This document shows positions 13,113 to 24,269 of a stretch of 64,000 bases of DNA, in pieces. The DNA comes from Vespula vulgaris (lineage: Eukaryota; Arthropoda; Insecta; Hymenoptera; Vespidae), in the NCBI RefSeq assembly GCF_905475345.1, contig NW_026114519.1, positions 124,001 through 188,000 on the forward strand, read 5' to 3'. The notes beneath the pieces are model-generated. The model was not told where the DNA came from. It made no database searches and saw nothing but the letters and a program-made list of their open reading frames with translations. The translations under genes were made by a program, and so were the position numbers. How positions within the stretch are numbered: position 1 is the stretch's first letter; each line of letters starts with the position of its first letter.

Positions 13113-15587
13113 AGGAAAAAAAAATTTTTCTTTAACAATTTTTTTCTCCGAAACTATAGCACTTAGAACAACCGGAGCGAGGGCATTGGAAAGGGCTCGT
13201 CGCGCCGTACACGCCCATATTTTTTTTCATCCAGATCTGACCAATAGGAGCCGAGTTATAACGGTTTAAATGGAACAAAGGAAAAAAAATTTTTTTTTAA
13301 CAATTTTTTTTTCCGAAACAATAGCACCTAGAACAACCGCACCGAGGTCATTGGAAAGGGCTCGTCGCGCCCTACACGCCCATATTTTTTTCATCCAGAT
13401 CTCACCAATAGGAGCCGAGTTATAACGGTTTAAAGGGAACAAAGGAAAAAAAAATTTTTCTTTAACAATTTTTTTCTCCGAAACTGTAGCACCTCGAACA
13501 ACCGGACCGAGGCCATTGGAAAGGGCTCGTCGCGCCCTACACGCCCATATTTTTTTCATCCAGATCTGACCAATAGGAGCCGAGTTATAACGGTTTAAAG
13601 GGAACAAAGGAAAAGAAAATTTTTCTTTAACAATTTTTTTCTCCGAAACTATAGCACTTAGAACAACCGGAGCGAGGGCATTGGAAAGGGCTCGTCGCGC
13701 ACTACACGCCCATATTTTTTTCATCCAGATCTCACCAATAGGAGCCGAGTTATAACGGTTTAAAGGGAACAAAGGAAAAAAAAATTTTTCTTTAACAATT
13801 TTTTTCTCCGAAACTGTAGCACCTCGAACAACCGGACCGAGGCCATTGGAAAGGGCTCGTCGCGCCGTACACGACGATATTTTTTTCATCCAGATCTGAC
13901 CAATAGGAGCCGAGTTATAACGGTTTAAACGGAACAAAGGAAAAAAAAATTTTTCTTTAACAATTTTTTTCTCCGAAACGATAGCACCTAGAACAACCGG
14001 ACCGAGGTCATTGGAAGGGTCTCGTCGCGTCCTACACGCGCATATTTTTTTCATCCAGATCTGACCAATAGGAGCCGAGTAATAACGGTTTAAAGGGAAC
14101 AAAGGAAAAAAAAATTTTTCTTTAACAATTTTTGTCTCCGAAACTCTAGGACATAGAACAACCGGACCGAGGTCATTGGAAAGGGCTCGTCGCGCCCTAC
14201 ACGCCCATATTTTTTTCATCCAGATCTGACCAATAGGAGCCGAGTTATAACGGTTTAAACGGAACAAAGGAAAAAAAAATTTTTCTTTAACAATTTTTTT
14301 CTCCGAAACGATAGCACCTAGAACAACCGGACCGAGGTCATTGGAAGGGTCTCGTCGCGTCCTACACGCGCATATTTTTTTCATCCAGATCTGACCAATA
14401 GGAGCCGAGTAATAACGGTTTAAAGGGAACAAAGGAAAAAAAAATTTTTCTTTAACAATTTTTGTCTCCGAAACTCTAGGACATATAACAACCGGACCGA
14501 GCTCATTGGAAAGGGCTCGTCGCGCCCTACACGCCCATATTTTTTTCATCCAGATCAGACCAATAGGAGCCGAGTTATAACGGTTTAGAGGGAACAATGG
14601 AAAAAAAAATTTTTCTTTAACAATTTTTTTCTCCGAAACTATAGCACCTAGAACAACCGGAGTGAGGGCATTGGAAAGGGCTCGTCGCGCACTACACGCC
14701 CATATTTTTTTCATCCAGATCTGACCAATAGGAGCCGAGTTATAACGGTTTAAAGGGAACAAAGGAAAAGAAAATTTTTCTTTAACAATTTTTTTCTCCG
14801 AAACTATAGCACTTAGAACAACCGGAGCGAGGGCATTGGAAAGGGCTCGTCGCGCCGTACACGCCCATATTTTTTTCATCCAGAGCTGACCAAAAGGAGC
14901 CGAGTTATAACGGTTTAAAGGGAACAAAGGAAAAAAAAATTTTTCTTTAACAATTTTTTTCTCCGAAACTATAGCACTTAGAACAACCGGAGCGAGGGCA
15001 TTGGAAAGGGCTCGTCGCGCCGTACACGCCCATATTTTTTTTCATCCAGATCTGACCAATAGGAGCCGAGTTATAACGGTTTAAATGGAACAAAGGAAAA
15101 AAAATTTTTTTTTAACAATTTTTTTTTCCGAAACAATAGCACCTAGAACAACCGCACCGAGGTCATTGGAAAGGGCTCGTCGCGCCCTACACGCCCATAT
15201 TTTTTTCATCCAGATCTCACCAATAGGAGCCGAGTTATAACGGTTTAAAGGGAACAAAGGAAAAAAAAATTTTTCTTTAACAATTTTTTTCTCCGAAACT
15301 GTAGCACCTCGAACAACCGGACCGAGGCCATTGGAAAGGGCTCGTCGCGCCGTACACGACGATATTTTTTTCATCCAGATCTGACCAATAGGAGCCGAGT
15401 TATAACGGTTTAAACGGAACAAAGGAAAAAATAATTTTTCTTTAACAATTTTTTTCTCCGAAACTGTAGCACCTCGAACAACCGGACCGAGGCCATTGGA
15501 AAGGGCTCGTCGCGCCGTACACGACGATATTTTTTTCATCCAGATCTGACCAATAGGAGCCGAGTTATAACGGTTTAAACGGAACAA
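13113..15587. repeat. Satellite higher-order repeat, copy 2 (15 monomers, 2,475 bp)
   Basis: Second copy of the 11+4 monomer pattern. It differs from copy 1 mainly in the last 4-monomer block: the edge monomer carries GATCTGACC instead of GAGCTGACC, and one A-tract is changed to AAAAAATAA near 15,430. Further right the pattern loosens (spacing of 7 and then 5 monomers) and monomers become more divergent, as expected at an array edge. Confidence 0.8.
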
Positions 15588-17676
15588 AGGAAAAAAAAAT
15601 TTTTCTTTAACAATTTTTTTCTCCGAAACTATAGCACTTAGAACAACCGGAGCGAGGGCATTGGAAAGGGCTCGTCGCGCCGTACACGCCCATATTTTTT
15701 TTCATCCAGATCTGACCAATAGGAGCCGAGTTATAACGGTTTAAATGGAACAAAGGAAAAAAAATTTTTTTTTAACAATTTTTTTTTCCGAAACAATAGC
15801 ACCTAGAACAACCGGACCGAGGTCATTGGAAAGGGCTCGTCGCGCCCTACACGCCCATATTTTTTTCATCCAGATCTCACCAATAGGAGCCGAGTTATAA
15901 CGGTTTAAAGGGAACAAAGGAAAAAAAAATTTTTATTTAACAATTTTTGTCTCCGAAACTCTAGGACATAGAACAACCGGACCGAGGTCATTGGAAAGGG
16001 CTCGTCGCGCCCTACACGCCCATATTTTTTTCATCCAGATCTGACCAATAGGAGCCGAGTTATAACGGTTTAAACGGAACAAAGGAAAAAAAAATTTTTC
16101 TTTAACAATTTTTTTCTCCGAAACGATAGCACCTAGAACAACCGGACCGAGGTCATTGGAAGGGTCTCGTCGCGTCCTACACGCGCATATTTTTTTCATC
16201 CAGATCTGACCAATAGGAGCCGAGTAATAACGGTTTAAAGGGAACAAAGGAAAAAAAAATTTTTCTTTAACAATTTTTGTCTCCGAAACTCTAGGACATA
16301 GAACAACCGGACCGAGGTCATTGGAAAGGGCTCGTCGCGCCCTACACGCCCATATTTTTTTCATCCAGATCTCACCAATAGGAGCCGAGTTAAAACTGTT
16401 TAAATGCAACAAAGGAAAAAAAAATTTTTCTTTAACAATTGTTTTCTCCGAAACTCTAGGACATAGAACAACCGGACCGAGGGCATTGGAAAGGGCTCGT
16501 CGCGCCCTACACGCCCATATTTTTTTCATCCAGATCAGACCAATAGGAGCCGAGTTATAACGGTTTAGAGGGAACAATGGAAAAAAAAATTTTTCTTTAA
16601 CAATTTTTTTCTCCGAAACTATAGCACCTAGAACAACCGGAGTGAGGGCATTGGAAAGGGTTCGTCGCGCACTACACGCCCATATTTTTTTCATCCAGAG
16701 CTGACCAAAAGGAGCCGAGTTATAACGGTTTAAAGGGAACAAAGGAAAAAAAAATTTTTCTTTAACAATTTTTTTCTCCGAAACTATAGCACTTAGAACA
16801 ACCGGAGCGAGGGCATTGGAAAGGGCTCGTCGCGCCGTACACGCCCATATTTTTTTTCATCCAGATCTGACCAATAGGAGCCGAGTTATAACGGTTTAAA
16901 TGGAACAAAGGAAAAAAAATTTTTCTTTAACAATTTTTTTTTCCGAAACAATAGCACCTAGAACAACCGGACCGAGGTCATTGGAAAGGGCTCGTCGCGC
17001 CCTACACGCCCATATTTTTTTCATCCAGATCTCACCAATAGGAGCCGAGTTATAACGGTTTAAAGGGAACAAAGGAAAAAAAAATTTTTCTTTAACAATT
17101 ATTTTCTCCGAAACTGTAGCACCTCGAACAACCGGACCGAGGCCATTGGAAAGGGCTCGTCGCGCCCTACACGCCCATATTTTTTTCATCCAGATCTCAC
17201 CAATAGGAGCCGAGTTATAACGGTTTAAAGGGAACAAAGGAAAAAAAAATTTTTCTTTAACAATTTTCTTCTCCGAAACTGTAGAACCTAGAACAACCGG
17301 ACCGAGGGCATGGGAAAGGGCTCGTCGCGCCGTACACGACGATATTTTTTTCATCCAGATCTGACCAATAGGAGCCGAGTAATAACGGTTTAAAGGGTAC
17401 AAAGGAAAAAAAAATTTTTCTTTAACAATTTTTTTCTCCAAAACTATAGCACCTAGAACAACCGGACCGAGGGTATTGGAAAGGGCTCGTCGCCTCCTAC
17501 ACGGCCATATTTTCTTCATCCAGATCTGACCCATAGGAGCCGAGTTACAACGGATAAAACGGAACAAAGAAAAAAAAAATTTTTCTTTAACAATTTTTTC
17601 CTCCGAAACTGTAGCACCTAGAACAACCGGTGCGAGGGCATTGGAAAGGACTCGTCGCGCCGTACACGCCCATATT

Positions 17677-18120
17677 TCTTACAATTCTACGTTGTGACAT
17701 TTACTTTTTGATACTATAATTTATATATGTCGATATCACAATTTATACAATCGTAACTGTGTTCGTAATTGTGATAACAATCGTGACAATAATCGTGATC
17801 GTGATCGTAGTCGTAGTCGTAGTCGTAGTCGTAGTCGTAATCGGACTCTTAATGTTAATCTTAATCTTAATCTTAATCTTAATCTTAATCTTATTCGGAA
17901 TCAGAATCGTAGACGTGATCGTGAATGTAGTTGTAGTTGTAGTTGTAGTCGTAATAGTGCTCGTGCTTTTAATCGTGATGTGATCGAAGTCGTAGTCGTA
18001 GTCGTAATCATGATGGATGTAACCGTTGTTGTAATTGCAACGTAATCGTAATAGTAATCAACTGTAATTACTTTTATTTAAGTTACTTTTATTTAGTTAT
18101 TATTTTAATTGAGTTACCCT
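17677..18120. repeat. Unit 1 left edge and minisatellite, B-like and divergent
   Basis: The satellite is joined directly to sequence that in other units lies just after the R2D2-like stop codon. From about 17,750 it becomes a degenerate array of CGTGAT, GTAGTC and TTAATC-type hexamers. Its variants (TTTTTGAT, TATGTCGATATC, GTGTTCG, CTTATTCGGAATC) match the flank of B genes rather than A genes. About 50 bases near 18,060-18,115 (ACTTTTATTTA-type) are absent from all other units. Divergence fades by about 18,310. Confidence 0.8.
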
Positions 18121-18859
18121 AAAAAAGATTTTATACCTTGAGGCTTTACATAATCTATGAAATTATAATCGTATAAGTATATTTTATAAACATTTAAAAT
18201 CTATTAAAATTAATTTAAAACCTGAAATATTTATTATAAAAGAAAATAAAAAATAAATGATCATTATAAAATGTTAAACTGTAAGCGTACAAATATATTT
18301 TATATCTCGATATTTGATATAAAATGTAAAATTTTAATCGTATAAATATATTTTATTACCTTGACTTTGTTATATGTAAACTAAGAAACTGTAAATGTAT
18401 AAATATAGTACAAAATCTTGACGTTTTACAAGAACCGAAATTGTAACAACAAAAGGCAAATAAAAATGGCTGTAAAAGTACTTGTCATCGTGTTACGTGT
18501 ATAAAGAAAATTCCCTATTCGAAACATGTTATTTTTGGTTTGAAAAGTTATTAGGCGGGAATATATGAATTTACCCGTATTTCAGTCAATGCTTTTCTTC
18601 TAATTTCTGCATTATTCTCTGCATTATTATTTATTTGTTTATTAAAAAATTACTTATTTATTACATTAAAAAATTAATTATTTATTTTATTAAAAAGTTA
18701 TGAATGAAAGTTTGAAGATATACGTCTTAATCGCTGCCAATTTATTGTCAATTGATTTGAAATATACAGGAAGGGACGCTATTCATGAAAATCGTTCAAA
18801 CGCGATAATTTCCGCTTTATTTATAACCTATAAATAAGTGTTAAAGGAATTGTGAAATA
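18121..18859. other. Unit spacer upstream of the MRM3-like pseudogene
   Basis: AT-rich sequence with no gene, present in all nine units. It ends at the ATG of the MRM3-like fragment and so probably includes what was that gene's promoter. No core promoter motif could be fixed. Confidence 0.5.
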
Positions 18860-19528
18860 ATGCTGTTCAGTATAAGACAACTACACTTGAGAGTGATTTG
18901 TAATAGAAAAATTTTGGATACATTTATTGCTAAACCTACAACAAATCTACAAAGAAAATGTAAGTATACTAGATGGGAACATCGTAAACCAATTGCAATA
19001 GTGAATAAAAATGAGTTGTTGATGATCAAAGAGATGTGACTGATACAAAGATATTACAGAGAAAACGACAGAGTATCATGGTCAGAAAAATTAAATCACA
19101 AAAAAAAGTTTCTCCAAATGAAGAAACTCTTTTAGATAAGGAAAGTGATAAGATCAATAATAAAAACGGATGGAGTAATCGTATCATCAAACTCAAAGAA
19201 AATGATAGTATTACTAGGTCAGTATACAATATACAATATCATAATATCTTAATAATAAAATGATATACAAATATATCTTTTTTCTAGGTCTTTAATGATA
19301 AATGTAAAGTCTCGTAAGAAACGAAAGAAGAACGATCAGATTCTTCTAGAGGGCTATAGACTAGTCAAACATGGGACAGAAGTTGGAGTAAAACCCAAAG
19401 CTATTTTTCTTTTTCCAGATCATCTGACATTATTTATTTAACTTTGTACGAAGATGTTAAATTATTTCAGATTCCATATAAAACAATACAATTGTGGAGT
19501 AATTTAGCAACTTCTCCTGGAATTATAG
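18860..19528 (+). pseudogene. MRM3-like mitochondrial rRNA methyltransferase, 5' half, unit 1
   Basis: Members of this family (MRM3/RNMTL1, SpoU/TrmH type) 2'-O-methylate the large mitochondrial rRNA. Exon 1 (18,860-19,217) starts MLFSIRQLHLRV, a basic amphipathic start that fits a mitochondrial presequence. Exon 2 (19,288-19,528) contains ILLEGYRLVK and, after a frame change, WSNLATSPGIIG, matching the segments around the substrate-binding region of MRM3. The GT-AG intron is 70 bp, with a clean ITR|S junction. Lesions: a TGA near 19,037 with the frame continuing in +1, and a frame change in the T-rich stretch near 19,420. The gene stops at a good donor (G|GTAGGT), and the SPOUT catalytic domain is missing. 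Unit 1 has GAGATGTGA where the others have GAGTTGTGA. Confidence 0.75.
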
Positions 19529-19679
19529 GTAGGTTTATATTACTATCTAATTAAGTGTCATACATGTAATGTCATATAATTACTACACGCACATTAACTA
19601 TGCGTAAAATTATATTTATTATGTGCAAAATTACACAAGAAGCAAAAGAATAATTATGATTTTCTTTTCACCTAATCAT

Positions 19680-20394
19680 TATGGAAGCGCTGGATTAAGA
19701 AGATTTAAAAATGCAAGGACAGAATGTATCAGATGGACTAGCACCGAATCTGTGTCATTTGCAAAAGCCATGAGTAAAGATGGATGTACGGATGAAAAAC
19801 AATGAAAAGAGATGATGTTTACAGCCATAAACGAACAAAACGACTGCAACCGAGGTCATTATTAGATATCAGATGAATATATCGATTAGTGAAAGATTAT
19901 TTCAAACTACTCGATGCTTTAATGAAGTCTTCTATTAACAAATTATTTAAAGATATAAAATTTATTTTTCTGCTCAGCCTTCATTTGGACAAGGTGTCGA
20001 TAGGCACTTATTTGGTTTAAAAATGATAGCTTCTATCGAATCAATGTGTCTTCCAGAATTGTATAAGGATGTTGCATATATTAAAAGTACATACTATGAT
20101 TTAACAACGAGTCAAGTAAGAAATAAACATAGTTATTCCGAATAAACATGTTTACAATTGTGGATACAAGTTTTGATGTAATTCTCTAATCAACAGGTAC
20201 CTCATAAAACATCGTCATTTATGTGTTACGGTCCGGTTGTACCAGAAGGTTACGGTTGTTGTTATAATCCTCGAGAGAACGATATTCTCTTTCGTTGCTC
20301 TCCCTTCAAATCCAGTACAAAAGCAGACGCAACACAATTTGCCAACACTTTAAAAGAAACTTTGTGTCGGATGAGAAACTTATGTAATGTTTGA
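19680..20394 (+). pseudogene. Carnitine/choline acetyltransferase 3' part, unit 1
   Basis: Carnitine and choline acetyltransferases move acetyl groups between CoA and their alcohol substrate. Three exon remnants are visible. The first (from 19,680) has YGSAGLRRF...RTECIR...ESVSFAKAM, with a TGA at 19,803 in the middle of the expected frame. The second is 19,978-20,115 (46 codons, GVDRHLFGLK to LTTSQ). The third is 20,197-20,394 (65 codons, VPHKTSS, CYGPVVPEGYGCCYNP, RMRNLC, stop). The last two introns have good GT-AG sites. The catalytic His region lies upstream in intact enzymes and is absent. CRAT and ChAT cannot be told apart with certainty here. It follows the MRM3 fragment directly, on the same strand, as if a deletion fused two genes. 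Confidence 0.8.
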
Positions 20395-21277
20395 TTATAT
20401 TGATATACTATGTAATAGTATAAATATATAATTATTTCATTTGTTAACTTGGATAGATTATCCATACGCTATATTGTTTTCATAATTTATATTTAAACAA
20501 TAAAATTCTCAATTTCTAAGCATAATATAAAAAATATTTAATATCTATTTGAATTTTTTTCTTTGGGGGAAAAAAAAAGGAGGAATCGTCGAAAAAAAAA
20601 GGAAGCAATGTTCCCAGCGCGATTTATCAAAGTGACCTCTCATCTTTGTATAATTTTTTTTTTATTTTTGATAACATACAATATAAAATATTACAAAATT
20701 AACAAAGTTGTGATGAAAATATATATATTCTATTATTGTTGTCTACCCGTAATATTCCACATGATATTGTACTTCTTATGGTTGTGTTTATACAATAATT
20801 GATATAAATAAAAATAATCTATACCGTACAATGAAAATTTTTGACTGCGTACATATTTGTATACTCTCCTCTGTTCAACCGATCGAATTTTAAAAATAAT
20901 TTAGCATGTAATTATATAACGTATTACAAGCAGAAATATTATCAATTCGAATAAAGAAAGCTTTCGTGTATATAATATTTCAAGAAAATTGACCTAAATA
21001 TACCCATAATTCCACGTATTTTCTAAGTTCAATAGTAATTGTATTTCCACCATCTTGCTGAATTTCTCCTTCCATGTATGCCTTTTAAAGGGACTTATTA
21101 CGTCAGCACATTTTACTCATATATACGCTAGTATTTAAAGACAAACGAAAATAACCAACAATCAGTGGACGACAATAAGTGAGAAAAAAAATGAAATGGA
21201 AAATATTTAGCGAGTAACATCGAGAAGTCTTGTTCTTTTGTCCCATGATGTTGAATCTTGTCCTATGTAATGCGGTA

Positions 21278-21334
21278 TATAATATATATACATGTATATA
21301 TGTTTATATATGTATATATATTATATATGCGTAT

Positions 21335-21372
<38 letters not shown>

Positions 21373-21410
21373 GCTTACACACACGCACACATATATATAT
21401 ACATATGCAC
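21278..21410. repeat. TA/CA compound microsatellite upstream of R2D2-like gene
   Basis: TATATG/TATA runs pass into ACACACACGCACAC and back into TATA. Length varies between units. Equivalent tracts lie near 26,688, 32,096, 37,505, 42,919, 48,348, 53,754 and 59,189. In units 5 and 7 this tract marks where type-B sequence begins. Confidence 0.9.
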
Positions 21411-21489
21411 TTAATTTTTTATTAATATTATGTTTTCATGTAATATAAAATAATAATAATAATATTTCACTTCATATGTATATAGGTAC

Positions 21490-21763
21490 ATGAAAAATCG
21501 ATTGAGCAATGCGCAGTAGACAGATCTGCTGGTAACTTTTTTCCCAGGTAGACCATACCTATGGCCCTTTGTTAGAAGTGATCAGCACAACGCCCAACGT
21601 ACAATACTTGTCAGTCATCTTCTCTTGTTAAGGGCGTGTACTGCATCGTATAGGAAAAAAAATTTTAAGTTCTCATTAGTTCTTAAAAACGTTAAAACGT
21701 TCAAGAAAAAGTTACATTTCTCAATTTCGATATCATCTCATTCAATTATTTTTATTCAGTAAA
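21490..21763 (+). promoter_or_regulatory. Candidate promoter and 5' leader of R2D2-like gene
   Basis: This flank is present before all eight genes. A TCAGTC at 21,611, matching the arthropod initiator pattern TCAGTY, lies 148 bases before the ATG inside TCAGTCATCTTCTCTTGTT. That string is unchanged in type-B flanks, although sequence just upstream differs. No TATA box at the right spacing was seen, and the downstream element does not fit. The last bases before the start are CAGTAAA in A copies. Confidence 0.3.
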
Positions 21764-22154
21764 ATGGGTAAAACAGCAATAATGATTTTACAAGAGTTAG
21801 GAATGAAAGAGGGCTTCTTACCAGTTTACACATTGCTTCGTTCACAAACTGGTAAGCAAATAAATATATTTACTTTTAAAGTACAATATAAAGAGTTCTC
21901 AGCAATTGGACAAGCTCTGAATAAAAAAGATGCGAAGCAGAAAGCAGCTCAGAATATGTTAATATTGTTGGAAGACCCAAATGACATTTCTAAGACAAAA
22001 CCACTATCATCTTCAAACGACATTTATCCTGATACTTCATCAGTACCAGCTTTGCTAGATTCAACATTAATGGATGAAGACCTTAGAAATTATGTTGGAT
22101 CTTTACAAGTATGACTCATTTAAATTATTATTTTTTCTCTATTTAATTCTGTGA

Positions 22155-22187
<33 letters not shown>

Positions 22188-23092
22188 AAAATACATATCT
22201 AATAGAATATATATACTTTCATCATCATTCTCTTTAGAGTTTACTATATATTTTTTGTAAATACTTTTTGTCTATAACATGATCGTAAGAAAGTTTTCTG
22301 GTTTTTTAGCAATACTGTTTAGAAAATAAATTAATGCAGGCAGAGTATCAAACTACTAATATAACTGGCCCAGCACACGAAAAAGTGTTTACTATGTCCT
22401 GTACAGTAGGGTCAATAACTGAAGAAGCAACAGGAACTAGAAAAAAGCAAGTCAAACAAAGTGTAGCAAAAAAGATACTAGAACGTCTCACGAATACTAA
22501 TGATCCGTCAGTTGCAAACAAAGATGAATGCGGATCTTCTAATCCTTTTAAAGACTGTGACGATTTGTCTGGAATAGACAAAGATGTTCTTAACGAGTTA
22601 AGTTTAAAAGTAGATAATTGTAAACTTAACGAAACCGAATCTCAAGCGAATAAGAAAAAAAAATTTCTAGATCCAAATATCAAGAGTTACCTAGGACCAA
22701 TACTTCCAAAGGATGTTATTGAATTACAAAATCGTCATTTGTTATTCAAACAGTACGTTTACAATACTGTTTGTAATGGTAGCGAGGAAAAATTAATTGA
22801 AATATTTAATACTGTCAAAGGCTTTAAGAGAAGTTTTATGGATATAGAGAAATATGACATCGTAAGAGTAACTTCTCTGGAACAGGAGATTTTAGTATAT
22901 ATTGAAGAGAAAATGAAATTATCCATGGAAAAAAAGATTATACATAGCAGGAATCCATTGCTAAAGATAACTGCTTTTAAAATAAGTAATCCTCTAGATA
23001 TAGTTCAATTTGGAGCACATAACAGTTCGTTGGTTGCAGGAGCAATAGCTCTAGTTAATATTCTTGACACGATTATAATATACTTGGAGTAA
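21764..23092 (+). CDS. R2D2-like dsRNA-binding protein, type A, copy 1
   Basis: Two exons, 21,764-22,108 and 22,310-23,092, are separated by a 201-bp phase-0 GT-AG intron with a TA microsatellite and a T-rich acceptor. The product is 375 residues. dsRBD1 spans about 3-69 (ILQELG, KKDAK at 54-58, AAQNML). A Ser-rich linker leads to dsRBD2 at about 111-175, which is created by the splice (VGSLQ|QYC) and carries GPAH at 135-138 and KKQVK at 160-164. A Lys-rich linker is followed by a C-terminal segment (about 333-375, KISNPLDIVQFGAH) resembling the degenerate third dsRBD used for Dicer contact in R2D2, Loquacious and TARBP2. Proteins of this family are cytoplasmic partners of Dicer that load small RNAs into Argonaute. 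Drosophila R2D2 is shorter (about 311 residues). The family is clear; R2D2 versus Loquacious orthology is inferred from domain layout. Confidence 0.87.
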
Positions 23093-23194
23093 ATATGAAT
23101 GTCTAATTTTTTACAGTTGTTCTTACAATTTTACGTTATGACATTTACTTTTTGGTATTATAATTTATATATGTTGATATCACAATTTATACAA

Positions 23195-23515
23195 TCGTAA
23201 TTGTGTTTGTAATTGTGATAATAATCGTGACAATAATCGTGACAATAATCCTGATCGTGATCGTAGTTGTAGTCGTAGTCGTAGTCGTAGTCGTAGTCGC
23301 AATCAGAATCTTTATCTTAATATTAATCTTAATCTTAATCTTAATCTTAATCGTTGTCAGAATCTGAATCAGAATCGTGGTCGTTATCGTGATCGTAGTC
23401 GTAGTCGTAGTCTTGATCGTGATCGTGTTGTGATCGTAGTCATAGTCGTACTAGTAATCATGATTGATGTCGTAATCGTTGTTGTAATTGCAACGTAATC
23501 GTAATAGTAATCAAA
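23195..23515. repeat. Type-A minisatellite, start of unit 2
   Basis: Degenerate hexamers of the GTAGTC, CGTGAT, TTAATC and AATCGT kind follow the R2D2-like gene by about 100 bases. The A form has the extra ACAATAATCCTG segment. Translations (Ile/Val or Thr/Ile runs) are artefacts. Confidence 0.9.
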
Positions 23516-24269
23516 TGTAATGGTAACCCTAAAAAAGATTTTATACCTTGAGGCTTTACATAATCTATGAAATTATAATCGTATAAGTATATTTTATAAA
23601 CTTTTAAAATCCATTAAAGTGAATTTAAGACTTGAAATATTTATTATAAAAGAAAATAAAAAATAAATGATCAATATAAAATGTTAGACTGTAAGCGTAC
23701 AAATATATTTTATGTCTCGATATTTGATATAAAATGTAAAATTTTAATCGTATAAATATATTTTATTACCTTGACTTTGTTATATGTAAACTAAGAAACT
23801 GTAAATGTATAAATATAGTACAAAATCTTGACGTTTTACAAGAACCGAAATTGTAACAACAAAAGGCAAATAAAAATGGCTGTAAAAGTACTTGTCATCG
23901 TGTTACGTGTATAAAGAAAATTCCCTATTCGAAACATGTTATTTTTGGTTTGAAAAGTTATTAGGCGGGAATATATGAATTTACCCGTATTTCAGTCAAT
24001 GCTTTTCTTCTAATTTCTGCATTATTCTCTGCATTATTATTTATTTGTTTATTAAAAAATTACTTATTTATTACATTAAAAAATTAATTATTTATTTTAT
24101 TAAAAAGTTATGAATGAAAGTTTGAAGATATACGTCTTAATCGCTGCCAATTTATTGTCAATTGATTTGAAATATACAGGAAGGGACGCTATTCATGAAA
24201 ATCGTTCAAACGCGATAATTTCCGCTTTATTTATAACCTATAAATAAGTGTTAAAGGAATTGTGAAATA

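Larger units (their letters stand above)
9095..17676. repeat. 165-bp satellite array, about 52 monomers
   Basis: The anchor CATCCAG recurs at 9,102, 9,267, 9,432 and so on every 165 bases to the junction at 17,676. Each monomer has a GC-richer half (CCGGACCGAGG, CTCGTCGCGCC) and an A9T5 tract followed by T-runs that should be intrinsically bent. Monomers differ by few substitutions (for example GATCTGACC, GATCTCACC or GAGCTGACC after the anchor, and CTACACGCCC or GTACACGACG at the end). The array begins abruptly after AT-rich DNA and ends abruptly against the 5.4-kb units. Because 165 is 3 x 55, the minus strand reads through many monomers with a 55-residue period (SAPIGQIWMKKIWAC...). This open frame is best seen as a by-product of monomer length. 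Confidence 0.97.
20395..21763. other. Unit spacer between acetyltransferase fragment and R2D2-like gene
   Basis: AT-rich spacer with poly-A and poly-T tracts near 20,560-20,660. A short basic ORF at 20,563-20,802 is open only in unit 1, because ACAAAGT reads ACTAAGT in the others; it is not considered coding. The right part holds the microsatellite and the presumed promoter of the R2D2-like gene. Equivalent spacers occupy the same place in all units. Confidence 0.6.

Noticed and set aside
9042..17567. Long minus-strand ORFs (531, 553, 168, 553, 168, 269 and 223 codons) as repeat-protein genes
   Set aside because: They follow from a 165-bp stop-free monomer, begin at TTG, and end at indels. 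No promoter, introns or start context supports them.
9095..17676. CRISPR-like array
   Set aside because: Monomers are contiguous 165-bp satellite copies without alternating repeat and spacer, in a eukaryotic setting.
9095..17676. CENP-B box in the satellite monomer
   Set aside because: No stretch fits the TTCG...A..CGGG pattern on either strand in the monomers read.
17821..17900. Telomere-type repeat from TTAATC hexamers
   Set aside because: Units are degenerate and mixed with GTAGTC and CGTGAT; they do not match the insect TTAGG telomere repeat.
20563..20802. Lys/Arg-rich ORF in the unit 1 spacer
   Set aside because: Open only in unit 1 because of one base change, with composition driven by A-rich tracts.
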